Both the position numbers and the translations under genes were made by a program. From Dysidea avara (lineage: Eukaryota > Porifera > Demospongiae > Dictyoceratida > Dysideidae): 64,000 bases of DNA. A model generated the notes under the pieces. The model saw nothing but the letters and a program-made list of their open reading frames with translations. It had not been told where the DNA came from and did no database searches. Every line of letters starts with the position of its first letter. Within the stretch, counting starts at the first letter, position 1. Below are positions 24,244 to 35,353 of this stretch, in pieces. The stretch spans positions 63,748,574 to 63,812,573 of the forward strand of contig NC_089272.1 of NCBI RefSeq assembly GCF_963678975.1. The letters run 5' to 3'.

Positions 24244-25930
24244 AATTTATTTATTTATTTAGTAAAGCTTTTCAGTGCAAAAATGTACAGAGGGGTGTGC
24301 ATGTATATATTACAGTGACAAAAAATTGCACTGATGGCACATTGGCATCCTGTGCCAGTGCCCAAAAATAAAAGTAATTATAATAATTAAAATTAGTTCT
24401 ATTTACTTAAGAATTACAGTAAGTAAACCTATTAAATAAATTAGATTATAAGTTACTAATATAACTACAGGTAATCAAAGTTCATGACAGGTTGACTGTT
24501 GACACAACTGCCACAAGGACAAAGGTAATGGAATTTATGTGGGTAATCGGAACTGAAGTGTGTGATAAAATCAAGAGTACATAATATTTATATGGGGGAG
24601 AGTATCTAACTTGAATACATTCCCCAAACACCCTGGGTAAAGTAACAGCTCAGCATTTTGTGAGAACAAAGGCTTACCCTCATCAACATAAATCAACACC
24701 AATCAACAGTTCTCTATTTCCAGTGAAGGTGATGATTTGATGAAAGGTGAACTTTGGTGAACTTTAAACAGGGTTTTTGTATATACAGGCCATACTGAGA
24801 GTTAGATACTCTCCTCCATATACATATTATGTACTCTTGATAAAATGGTTCCAGAAAAAAGTTTTCAATCGTCTTTTAATAGTGTCTGCAGGTATTGATG
24901 ATTGGCAGGGAGTTCCAAAGTCGACAAATTCAATAAAAATAAAAATGATGCTCTCTGTTGGTAAAGGATATGTTATGGTGTAGCTTGACTGAGTTAGATC
25001 TTGTAATACTCTTGGAGAAAGACACATAAGAATTGATGTCAAAGCTTGGGGTTGGATTTTTCAGACAGTTGATGTAAACATTATATCTGATATTTCAAAG
25101 GTATACATTAAGGGAAGTAAATTTAGGTTTATTAGCTGTGTTTTGTAATCTGAGGTGAAGTCGTATTTGGTTGCCCTACGTTGGAGCTGTTCATTTTAGA
25201 GATGTCCTTCAAAAGGTAAGGTCACCATACAGGTGCACAATACATAAGCTGTGATCTAACTAAGGATATATATAGCTTGACTGTAACTGATGGAACAATG
25301 GTTTTACTAAAAGTTCTTCGAACAAGTCCCAGGGTTTTATAAGCTTTCTTTAGGATGTAGTCATGATGTTCATTCCAATTAAGATTATCACTGATCAAAA
25401 CACCCAGGTTTTTGTGTAAATGGGAGGAGTTTATAGGATTGCCATTGATGCTATATAAGTTGTAAATTTACATTTAAATGAGAGATGAGTACTTTTGGAG
25501 GAATGAAATGATAGAAGGGATGTTGTGCTCCAACTTGACAAGCAATTTAGATCGTGTTGTAGAAGTTGCATATCACTAGGTACTTTAATGTGTCTAAAGC
25601 ATTTTGTGTCATCCGCAAACAAAAAAAACACTTTACTATGAGCAACGTAGGGGATATCATTCATGTAAACAATGAGGTCCAAGAATACTACCTTGAGGTA
25701 CTCCTGATTCTACAGGAAGAAGATGGGAATTACAACCACTGATTGATACAAATTGAGATCTGTTAGTTACATATGCCAGAAACCACGCCCAAAGCTCACC
25801 GCCAATGTTAAATGTAGTAAGTTTGTGAAGAAGAGAATTTGCAGTGCTGGATTTCAGAAAGTAAGTTGAAGTTGAATGTGAAGAAGTCTATGATTTAAAC
25901 CAAAGTCTGTTAGAGATGATGAATCACCTC
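24244..25930 (-). pseudogene. LINE remnant, reverse transcriptase and 3' end
   Basis: On the minus strand the RT motifs run SGVPQGSILGP (about 25700-25730), then VYMNDIPYV, FLFADDTKCF (catalytic ADD, about 25600) and further down IKRRLKTFFWNHF (about 24850), a typical end of jockey/CR1-like ORF2. Stops and frameshifts are frequent. The element ends in a (TAAA)n tail (plus-strand TTTA repeats, 24247-24262), usual for CR1/L2-type LINEs. A CAAGAGT MITE is inserted at 24572-24839. Not functional. Confidence 0.75.
24572..24839. mobile_element. MITE of the CAAGAGT family, 7-bp target duplication
   Basis: 268 bp with ends CAAGAGTACATAAT and the complement CAAGAGTACATAAT, flanked by ATAAAAT on both sides (24565-24571 and 24840-24846). 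Subterminal GGGGGAGAGTATCTAACT is mirrored at the right. Inserted into the LINE remnant. Confidence 0.85.
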
Positions 25931-25959
25931 CAGTGTTTTCTGTTAATGATGATGTACGA

Positions 25960-26632
25960 GATATTACCAATCAGAAATATTCTAGGAATTGTGTTTGATA
26001 AAAAGCTAAATTGGAGAGATCAGATATCTCGCGTATGTAACAAAAAATGTCTTATTATCTAATAGAAAATCGCTTTCAACTACCATCATTAAAATGCTTA
26101 TTAACTCTCTTGTGATATCACATCTAGATTATGCACTCCCCGTGTGGCGACCACCACTCACACAGAATCTAGTAGATAGATTACAGCGCCTGCAGAACTG
26201 GGACATACATATAGTTTACTCTTTACGTAAGCTATCATGGCTACCAATTAAAAGTCATATTTGTTATTGTTGTCTCTGTGCTAAGCACCATTATCACTAT
26301 TCTTAGGAGACAATGTTATTCCTCTAGATCCTCCTATCTTATTTGGTTCACTTCATAATCATAATACACAGCACCCTACAACTTATGCAAACACTGAAAG
26401 ATGTCATTTAACAACTACACAATGATATTTTAGAATTCAAGCAATTAAATGGTGGAATCAATTATCTAACAAATTATTTATCAATACCTATCAAGAATTT
26501 ACTTCCACTTTACATCACCATTTACTTACTGATTTTAAGACTATGTATGTACTGTGTATACTCCTATATGGAAGAATGGCTATGCCGAATATAGGAGTTT
26601 AAATTCAAATTCAAATTCAATTCAATTAGGCC
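25960..26632 (+). pseudogene. LINE remnant, C-terminal region and 3' tail
   Basis: Frames contain a diverged LGIVFDKKLNWRD, then INSLVISHLDYALPVW and LQRLQN, the thumb/C-terminal region of jockey/CR1-like ORF2, followed by LSWLPIKSHI. Further broken frames reach 26550, and the element ends in AATTC-type repeats at 26600-26628. It lies head-on to the minus-strand LINE. Not functional. Confidence 0.7.
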
Positions 26633-27249
26633 AGGAAAACTTGATTGCTTGTTTCTCACCCCAGTCTAAAGCCCCCCCCCCCCCAACTTTCAAAAAGCAG
26701 AGGACAGAGCCCCCCCAACAAATGTGTTTTGCGACGTCATAAGACGTATCACATGATCAACACTGTATACGTTTGTAAGCGTGCTTACAGGGCTAATAGC
26801 TCAAGTATTTGTAATGCTGAATTGTAGCAATGCTTATTTACTTTACGACTATTTATCTAGCATTACTGTGATTAAAATTATTGGCTAAAACTGCCTCCAG
26901 ATTCAATCTCATAGCACTTAATTTTCAAAATTTTTCTGACGGGGGCATGCCCCTAGAAGGAGTGCGCTTCATGCATTGTGCATGTATAGCCACAATAGCT
27001 ATACTCAGCCCCCCCAACTTTTCATACCTTCCTCCACCACTGCATCCACAAAAACTAAGCCAGCCTTCTTAGCATCAAAAGAGAGAGACGTCTTATTTGT
27101 TAAGACAATATATAACATAATTACAGGGGTCTAGACTCAGGGGTACCATGCACTGGGTGGACAGTACAGGAGCTTACACTATTATATTACAATACAAAAA
27201 CAATATTTATGGCATGCAGAAAAGTTCGGTTTAGGCAAACTGATAGATC
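26633..27249. other. C-rich MITE remnants, no gene
   Basis: Poly-C runs near 26672 and 27010, and a GGGGGCATGCCCC block near 26940 like those in the 27768 and 17374 elements, mark degraded inverted-repeat elements. No coding sequence was recognised. Confidence 0.4.
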
Positions 27250-27474
27250 CTAGTCTGGGAAGGCTCTAGAATTAAAAATCTTGTATGAGCAGGAGACAGC
27301 AATGCAAGCAGCCTGCTCAAACAGGGATCTTACAGTCTTCTTCATCATTTCACAAGTATTGGCCACTTGGGAAATTGTGTCTGGCATAAAGTGGCCTAAA
27401 CAACTAATCTCAATGGAAATGACTGAGATTAACAGATAAGCCAGAAAGCTGAAGGTCATATTGTAAACAGCCAT
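27250..27474 (-). CDS. Possible small secreted or membrane peptide, unknown
   Basis: A 74-codon open frame begins MAVYNMTFSFLAYLLISVIS, a hydrophobic leader-like N-terminus, followed by a segment with five cysteines (ISC, TCEMM, AACIAVSC) and two amphipathic stretches. The composition is more protein-like than its surroundings, but I recognise no family, and no splice or promoter evidence supports it. A chance open frame is possible. Confidence 0.3.
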   Translation of the reverse strand: MAVYNMTFSFLAYLLISVISIEISCLGHFMPDTISQVANTCEMMKKTVRSLFEQAACIAVSCSYKIFNSRAFPD

Positions 27475-27767
27475 ACAGATCTTCTGTTAAGTGTGCACGT
27501 GATTGATAACAGCAATAATGAAATTAGAGGCGGTGGGGTAAAAAGGGGTGCGGGCGGGGATGAGAAACAATTAATCAAGTTTGTCTGGCCTTATGTACAT
27601 GTATTACATTTTATTCATCCTAATAATGTTAGTTTATCAGTTTTTGCGAGGAAGCGGGCGGCGCCAGACCATGCAGGCCCTAATTCTGGCAATTCGGGCG
27701 GGCGGTGTGAGACTGCACGCAACCACTTGCCAGTGCATGCATGCACTCTCGGAAGCAGATACTATAG

Positions 27768-28629
27768 CAGGGGCGGATCCAGGGGGGGGGGGGGCTTTGG
27801 GGGCTGAAGCTCCCCCCTTCATATTTAATCTTTACTTGATCAATATGCTGAGTATTATAATGAAATTTTGTCTTAGCATAATTATATGATCACTAATAAT
27901 ACAAATACTCATCAAACCACCTTATAAACGTCTTTCCAAGGTATTATCAGTGGATTTATGCTAAAATTTAGGCAACAAGGACCCGAATCAGCATTGGAGG
28001 TTTACAAGATCGAGATACTCTAATAGAGCAGTCAGCTAACTACTCTAATAGAACATTCACTGGAAACATGTAGTTGGTTCTGCTATGGAATTTTTCCAAA
28101 TCTGCCTGCACCTATACATGCAATGAAGTGAATTGGTCTGTTTAAAGGACTTCATTCATCTACTTGTGTAGTTAATATGTATGACAATACTTAATTCAGG
28201 TTCACAATTTCCATTGAAAATGGTCTCAGATTCAATCTTGTATTGTTCAAATTTCAAAATTTTCCATTTTCAACATTATTATTCTAACATGCACCTATTC
28301 AGTGCTGAGCAATTGTGAGAGGGGTGCATCATGTACTTGGTTGTCTGTACCTACCCAAACTTTTCCATTAGCAAAATGCTTCAGAGAGCCATACCTATAA
28401 TCTAAAGGCAGTATATAAAATATCTACAGGCAGAAAATATTATGAATTTTATGTGGAAATGTCTCCAAATTGCAGTGTTTTAGCATCTATTTTTCAAAAT
28501 TTTCCTGGGGGGGCATGCCCCCAGACCCCCCTAGTTCCAGCTGCTGGGAAGTGTGCTTCACTACCTCTACCCAAGAGATTAGTACCTTGAGTTAGCCCCC
28601 CCCTTTTATAAATCCTAGATCCGCCCCTG
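27768..28629. mobile_element. CAGGGGCGGATC-type element, CTATAG flanks
   Basis: 862 bp with ends CAGGGGCGGATCCAGG and the complement of CAGGGGCGGATCTAGG, flanked by CTATAG on both sides (itself palindromic, so the duplication length is uncertain). Long G runs follow the left end. It contains the CTCTAATAGAG module at 28010-28036 and a degenerate second copy at 28040-28060. No transposase. Ends 13 bp before a TATA box. Confidence 0.8.
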
Positions 28630-28641
28630 CTATAGTCTAGG

Positions 28642-28649
28642 TATATAAA
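28642..28649 (+). promoter_or_regulatory. TATA box before the CARD-like ORF
   Basis: TATATAAA lies 45 bp upstream of the ATG at 28687, leaving room for transcription start about 30 bp downstream and a 15-nt leader. Position-based inference. Confidence 0.4.
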
Positions 28650-28686
28650 CAGAGAGTAACGCTCTCTAGCCAAGCATCGGACGAAA

Positions 28687-29031
28687 ATGGCAGAATATGG
28701 TGAAGAGCCGTCTTACATGGATGTATTCATCAGGTATTACCGTGACTTGGTTAGAGGCCTGCCAGCTAGTCGTATGCGGGAGGATTTCATTCATAGAGGA
28801 CTACTGGGTGATGTGTCACTACTTGCTGACATAGATGCTGAGCGAACTGACCAGGCTAAGATACGAATCTTGCTAGAGTCGATCCGAAAAGGAGTGTCTA
28901 TTTGCGTAAATAACTCGTTCCTGAAGTTCTTGGAAGCAGTATGCAAGATTACGGTACAGAAAGTAATAACAACAAGGATCAAAATGACACCTGACGCATT
29001 AGTTGCAGACGTAACAGCCATGCCAGGATAG
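28687..29031 (+). CDS. Small protein with a CARD-like death-fold
   Basis: 114 residues, ATG to TAG. Residues 14-75 follow the hydrophobic pattern of a caspase-recruitment domain: YYRDLVRGLP, then DFIHRGLLGDV, ADIDAERTDQAKIRILLESI (a polar loop before a central helix, as in CARDs), and a last helix NSFLKFLEAVCKI. CARDs mediate homotypic assembly in apoptosis and innate immune signalling. No effector domain is attached; the ORF may be a complete adaptor or the first exon of a larger gene (a GTACAG donor-like site lies in-frame near 28954). The call rests on pattern only and could be wrong; a generic helical protein is the alternative. Confidence 0.5.
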   Translation: MAEYGEEPSYMDVFIRYYRDLVRGLPASRMREDFIHRGLLGDVSLLADIDAERTDQAKIRILLESIRKGVSICVNNSFLKFLEAVCKITVQKVITTRIKMTPDALVADVTAMPG

Positions 29032-29407
29032 ATAATCCTGACCACATCACGATTGTGGCTACACATTAGTTGCGTTATTTGTACCTGCACCATTGACAGA
29101 TCTTACAAATAGTAACAGCACAGGGCAGCTATGAGCTTTCTCACCTGACTGCATCACTATCACTCAGTATCAGTCACAGTGGGTGAGACAACTATGTCAG
29201 TAATGCAGTACAGTGGCCATAGCAATCACATGAGGTTGGGCTTTGGTCTCTGCAAAATCTTACATACTTAGCATGTCCATAGATAATATATACCTTACCC
29301 GGGATTGGAAACGGAGGCAATCAACACCTATCAACAAGTTCACTCAGCGTTGTAGTATCGCGAGTTTAGTGTAACGTAATTCCGTAATTCAGTCCGTGTT
29401 TTATAAA

Positions 29408-30686
29408 ATGGCGAATGCTGGAACTCGTAAAAGAACTCGTGCTAGAAAGAAGAGCTCGAAGCGGAAGAGCGGAGAATCCGATGGAAATGACGATGCTGGT
29501 TCGTTGTCATTATAGCTAACAATAAACAACCAGCGCTGGTAGCAAAATTTGGGCATTTTTACAGCTTAAACATTCAATCACTGATGTGCCTGGCCTGGCC
29601 TTGTGTGCAAGTTATGTTGATGTAGCCATTCATTAGCTATACCCATAGATAATATATACCTTACTATGCTATACCATACCTGTCTTTTTCTTTCAATGCA
29701 GGTCCCAAAGCAAAAGATGCTTTTGTGGAAGCACTCAGAAGCGTATTGAATGATGATTCATTTAAAATAATGTCCTCAGAAGCAATTGAAGCAAGAAAAG
29801 CGGCACAGATTCTGTTGGACTGGTGTCTTGATGCTGCCAACAATAACTGTTTTACAACATTTGTTTTGAAATTGTCAGAAGACCTGAAACAGGCAATGAG
29901 CTCTTGTAAGAAGAAATCATGCAATCGTGAGAAACTTTGGAGAAACTTTTTTCTGTTGCGCTCTTCAGAGAAATTTCGAGAGGACTGGGTAAATTTTTTG
30001 GACTCCGCTAATGTGGCTGCTACACCTATCCTGTATCAGCATTTAACTGATATTTTGTTCAGGGGATACATTGGTGATCATGTGACAGGGTGTACAGCTG
30101 AAACCAAGGTTGATCCAGCACCAGCTGTAACAAAACGCGAAGGGAATGCTCTTCGTTATGCTGCTGGCTATGTTTGTAGACATTTACGTAAGAAAATCGA
30201 ACGCAGTAAACATGAGCTTAAGGAAGAGATGGTATTGTGCCTGATGGCTTTAACAAAGGACACACCCGAAGAACATAGTGAATGTGGCAGTTCTGAAGAA
30301 TGGACATTAGCACTAGATAGAGGTGGGCTATGGTATGTTAAAGAAACAACATTTATATTGTTTATTGCAATAGAAGAAGAAGTGAGAGAATGCCTAAAAA
30401 TGTTACTTGGTAGCAACCCAGCAGCTGGAAAAAAAAAGAGGAGATTGTTGAAAAAGTTATCTCCAGTGATGATGTTGAATTTTATTGGCTGATTTCCACT
30501 GCAGATTTCGAGATTGGTGAGAAGGAGGTACATAGTGCACTTCTTAAGGAAATAGTGCAGCTTTATGTGACTATCCGTGGATTTTCATATGCGAGCTTTT
30601 AGATGGAGAAATTTAAGCAGTCAGCAAAAAAGAGTACACAGCAGTCAAAAAGCTTACGTAGAGACTTGTATGATAGCAGCTTATAG
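29408..30686 (+). pseudogene. Accessory gene of the P-type transposon, unknown function
   Basis: Exon 1 (29408-29498) encodes a lysine/arginine-rich N-terminus (MANAGTRKRTRARKKSSKRK) that looks like a nuclear localisation signal. It splices at G/GTTCGT to an acceptor ending at 29701, keeping the frame. Exon 2 encodes a mostly helical protein with LLDWCLDAANNNCFTTFV, a conserved-looking NALRYAAGYVCRHLRKKIE segment and a basic C-terminus. A frameshift at the A run near 30430 and one TAG near 30599-30601 (before MEKFKQSAKKSTQQSKSLRR) break it. The frame on both sides of each break still looks coding, so decay is recent. No known domain recognised. Likely a partner of the transposase (inference). 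Confidence 0.65.
29644..29668. mobile_element. 25-bp micro-insertion with 7-bp target duplication
   Basis: Begins with the first 20 bp of the P-type element terminus (CATAGATAATATATACCTTA) and ends CTATG, the complement of its own first five bases. It is flanked by CTATACC on both sides (29637-29643 and 29669-29675). The same 25 bp in reverse orientation lies at 53529-53553 with a different 7-bp duplication. Confidence 0.75.
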
Positions 30687-30802
30687 TATATTATATTATT
30701 AACATTTGCAATGCTATGCATAACACAACTTTATTTTGTGATTACAACAACACAGTAAATGATACAAGCAAAATATTAATTAATTGATAATAAAAATGGA
30801 AT

Positions 30803-31358
30803 TTAAGGCAACAGCTTTTGCAGAAGTAATTCTAATACCATTTGTCGCCTAATGCTAGTCATATCACATTGACTAAAGTTGAAAGAAGTTTTGTTAGCCA
30901 GGCACTGAGCAATTCTGCATACAAACACACCACAGTCTGAATTATTTGTCTGTTGTGGAACACCTTGCGAAGTAGAACAATTCCATTCCGTGGTAGAGGC
31001 ACAGTTGGATGATTTCTCTAAAATATATGATTTTAATGCTTCCAAACATGCTGGATTTGGTTCATGCAACGAGTCATAATAAACAATCTGTAGGTCAGCT
31101 GTGCTTATGCTTGCTAAACACCAGTGTGCTCCAAGGTGCACTGGAACCAACAACAACCTCTTGCTAAATAAATCAGTTTCCTTTGTCCACCGGCACACTG
31201 CCTGGGAACCAAAACGTACAAGCTTTGGATAGAAAAATGTGCTGTATACGTAGACATCTGTGTTGGCCTCAGCTACTAATTTCATGTAGCAGTTTATCAC
31301 CTAGCAAAAGAAAATGGCAACACATAAAAAATAAGTACTACATCACGAATAGCCTTAC
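30803..31358 (-). pseudogene. Ulp1/SENP-type cysteine protease domain fused to the transposase
   Basis: The last exon (31300 to 30803) carries a C48-family core: LLLVPVHLGAHWCLASIS with the catalytic His, IVYYDSLHEP with the Asp, and PQQTNNSDCGVFVC with the oxyanion polar residue and catalytic Cys. A 58-bp intron (31301-31358) separates it from the preceding exon, which ends in LNDQ; the next codons are VINCYM, giving the family's usual LNDxVIN entry motif. The tryptophan expected before LND is a TAG stop. Such enzymes cleave SUMO or related ubiquitin-like proteins. All catalytic residues are intact although the gene is broken upstream. Confidence 0.85.
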
Positions 31359-34300
31359 TTGGTCATTTAACTATCCGGTATCTTTTAAAGTCCAGAAGTC
31401 ATGACGTGTTAAAGTAATGGTACAACACCTTGATAATTCTTCCTCCGCAGGTCCTGGTCCTAGTGCCTCACTAATCATATCATCATCAGTAGAATGGGCC
31501 TTCTGCTCAAATGATATGTCCATTTCTGTCACATCATTTCTATCGTGACTGCCAGCAAGTGTATCCTTTTCATCCATTTCAACAATGTCTACTTCTGCAG
31601 AAGTTTGCTGATGCTTATGACTTTTCACCTGATCATTCGAGCAAGATTCATGGGAGGCTTCTGTCACATCTGATGTTGCTTTTTCATTAAGTACTGGTGC
31701 TGGCACATCATTACTGTTAGGGTTATCGCTTGAACTGGCAGGCATATCAACAGTAACAACTTTCTGTACAGGAATATCCAAATATTTTGAAGCTGTAAAC
31801 AATACTTTTCTTGGAGCAAATGACTTTTTTTTAACCTTTTTGGCTGCCAGTAACTTCAATTTGCTTTTGAACACTCTTGGTGGCTTTATAAGCTTAGAAT
31901 AAGATTTGTCCCTACATTTAGCCTTGCACCGTTTCTTAAGTGGCCTGCTCTCCTACTCTATATCTATAGACTGCTTCTTGCCACGGCAATTTCCTTTTGA
32001 AATGCTTCCACAAACAGAATTGATTACTTTCAGTGCCTGACTATTCTTACAAAAATCATTGACATTTGGGTTTTCATGTCTCCCTCCACGTTGCCTTTGG
32101 CAGCCAAAGTAATTTTCAAGAGGATCTTGACAAAGCCTCTCACTCAAGAAGATTTTAACTCCTGGTATGGTGAATATGTATTTAACCAGTTCCACAAATG
32201 ATTTAACTAAAAAAGATTAATTGATAATTAAAATAATATATTATTACTGCATGCAAGACCTGTGACAGTGATGCCAAGACGAGTTTCCCTAGGCATTAAC
32301 ATCATTTCCTTTTGTTTTGGAGAAAATCCTTCCCTTTCATAGACACTTTTCTCCCAGTTCTCCAAGTAAGGCAAAAATTCTTCTTCAAGCCACTGCAGTG
32401 CATAAGCAAACAATAAAGTACAACATCTACTAAGTAGTTCTCTAAAATGGTCTACTGTCTACAAACAATGTCACACCCCAATGCATACATTATAATAATA
32501 CCAATAACATACTTGCAAACGAAAATCCTTTTTAGAAGTGTAGGGATCTTTGAATGATTCCCTGCTGTGGTATCCAGTAACAGCATTGGATACGTTGAAG
32601 CAATCAAAAAACTTATCAATCATTTTAACAAACTTGACTGTTTCCTGTACTTCTTCACCATAATTCTCTTCAAGCGACTTAGCCACTGTCTCACTAAGAG
32701 CCTACACATGTATAATGCATTATACAGCATGCTAATCACATTCTTGTGAACTTACTTGTGCAGCTAAATCCACTCTCATCTTCGAAAACGTCGTTAAATA
32801 AACATGCTCGTACCTCAGCTTTTTCACTTGTCTAATAACTCCTCCTTGTTGGGGTACTGCTTGTGGTCCTCCTGTATCATCAAGGTAAAGTTGTTCTAAG
32901 TGCCCCCATGATATTTCTTTACCATTGCACTAAATGTAAAAGGAAAAATAACGTACTCTCATTGTAGCTATAGCTATCAACTTACCCATAATTTTCGTTT
33001 GTTACTGTTCCAGCTATTTCTAATTGTTTTTAGCAAATGAGGAGGATCAGATATGAAATGCAAGTCACGTGGTCCCTCTCGTGCAAAAGGGTTGGGTACT
33101 TTGTAGACCATTTCATCTTTGGCATTGTGGAGTTTCCACAATCGACGATTTGGTGATGCACCATCACACGTAATTCCTAAAACACGGAAGCCCATTCTCT
33201 CAAGCCTTGATATTGCCTCCCACACAGGGTCAAACATCAACTCTCCACTGAGGTTGTTACAAGCAAACTGCGCATATGGGTAGTTCAACTTCTGAAAAAT
33301 GCCTCTCACCATTAGCACCAACATTGAACTTGCGAGTTGTTGTTCATGTTGTGTCTCACCTAAAGCATTCTCAAATTCAAGCAGTCTATTGTTAGTGTTG
33401 CCTAGATTGACAAAGCCGATTAAAGAACCCTGGTGTTTATCATATACAAGGTCAGTCTTGATATGAACTTCATCCATGACTAAGAAGACATATCTGTTAA
33501 GCTCGTTACTCAAAAAAGCAATGTCGTAAAGCTCTCAATCTGTTTCTGCAGAGAAGCCGATGGTAGTTGATGTATAGTGGGTGTAATCACGCAGTGTTCT
33601 TTGTGAAGGCAGTTTGATGCACCCTGTTTTCCGCAGTAGTTCATATGATTTTCCAGATAAATGTCTGAGATACAAGCTCCACTTAAAGACTAGTGGGTGC
33701 CACTTCATTGACCGAGAGTCCTTTATAGAGCATGCTGTTTGCTGTTGGTCCCAAAAAAGGCGTTGAAAAGATCCTTCTGGATACATAGAATGTACTTGCT
33801 TTGTGGTTGCATCCATCATAGCCTTCATATCATCATGCAGATCAACATTTAAGGTTACACCGTCTTGGGTAGCTGCAGTTGAAATCTTCTCTTGTAATCG
33901 ACAAACACGAAGCTTTGCTTTTTTGCTCTCCTGGTGTAGATTTCTCAAGCGCTCATCTTTTTCAGACGCACTCAAATTCGCATAAGTTGTATGACTGCTG
34001 GGATGAGTCTTCTGATCTTTTCGACGACGTGACAGCATAGCTGATAGTGTTTTCTTGTATTTCTTACAACATATGCACAGCCTGGACTCTTCTGTACTGT
34101 TCATCAATATATCACACTCAACATGATAGATGGATAAGCTACCAGTCCTTGCGGTGTCCAGTGCTGCCACAGTGCTGGTTCCTACAAAAGTTATTCACAT
34201 CAAAGTATCGTGAACACAACAAAGGTATGCACACATAAAACTTGTCATGCTCTATTGACTTTACATACAGTTAAATGTATGCAGAAAGGACAGCTTACTT

Positions 34301-35353
34301 GAATTATCTTTGAGTTCGCCATTCTGAATGTTTGGGAGCTTCAAGAATGCATCATCACAGTTGCCTTCGCAAACCTTGCTTGTACGTAGAATGTTGATAA
34401 AGTTTGATACATGTGAAACTACAGTAAACATAAAATTTCCATTGCATGTTTAATATCGTACAGCAATCCAACCAATACCTGAATTAAGAGATGTCGGAAT
34501 GTCTTTCAAAAGAGCAGATGAGGGCTTCAGAGTTTCTCTTTTATAATTCACAATCCATGAGAAGTCTTCCTTAATGGCTAACGATCTTAAAACCTCAGTG
34601 CCAGACTCAAAATAACCCAGTTGGAATATTCTCAATTCTGCATTTTGGATTGTATCAATCCACCCTGTAAAAGGAACGATTTAGCTAAGCATCTGCACAC
34701 ACTGTGTCACTATACCTGAAGGAATGCCATTACACTGTTTCAGTCTACTGTGCAAAATATCCAAAGACCTGACTGGTGCATCAACAAATGAGCACAAAGG
34801 CAGAGACACTTGAAATGACAGTGGCAGAGACACCTTCAGCACTGACATATCTCTCAAAGGAATTGAAACTGGTAGCCTCTTAGGTTTAGGCTGCCAGTGT
34901 TTGTTACTATGAAGTCTAAGCTTTCTGTGACCTCTCCTATCATTCATCTGTAAAAAAATCCAGTGCAAACTATAGCTATATGCATAATAATAAAGCAACA
35001 GTTCTGAAAAGGAAATACTTGCATTCACTTGAAGATTCAAGGATTTCGCCTACATCAGTACAAGTCAGCAGCCTTAAAACTATCCTATTTTGTTTGTATA
35101 CATATGAATTACAGGAAATACTTAAGAAAGAAAGTTAGTAGCCTTTAGAAAATGACCTGTAGGCCTCAAAACTTAATACCTCAAAATCGCTTGTTTCGCA
35201 GTTGCGCTGCAATTTGATGGCATAAACGGTAAAACTAAGGGTTTTAAGTTGCATGATTTTGTCCGCTAATGTCTCAGCTTTCAAACAGTGTAGTTTACAT
35301 CGAAATATATCGCTCCCACACTGCTCTACGAACCCCAAAAGTCGAGGGTACGA
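31359..35353 (-). pseudogene. P-element-type transposase, multi-exon, with nonsense mutations
   Basis: Exons that fit GT/AG borders: 35353-35180, 34947-34716, 34664-34479, 34418-34299, 34181-32986, 32929-32756, 32701-32513, 32458-32260 and 32206-31359. Motifs in order: a coiled region with basic residues, WHPLVFKWSLYLRH and LPSQRTLRDYTHY, then VMDEVHIKTDLVYDKHQG (first catalytic Asp), LGITCDGASPNRR (second Asp), FISDPPHLLKTIRN (nucleotide-binding insertion), and SERLCQDPLENYFGCQRQRG near the C-terminus (acidic residue). These match P-element/THAP9-type transposases; no N-terminal THAP zinc finger was recognised. In-frame stops are TGA at 33535-33537, TAG near 31940 and TAG near 31370. A polar linker (to 31359) leads to the protease exon. 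N-terminal exon order is tentative. Confidence 0.85.
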
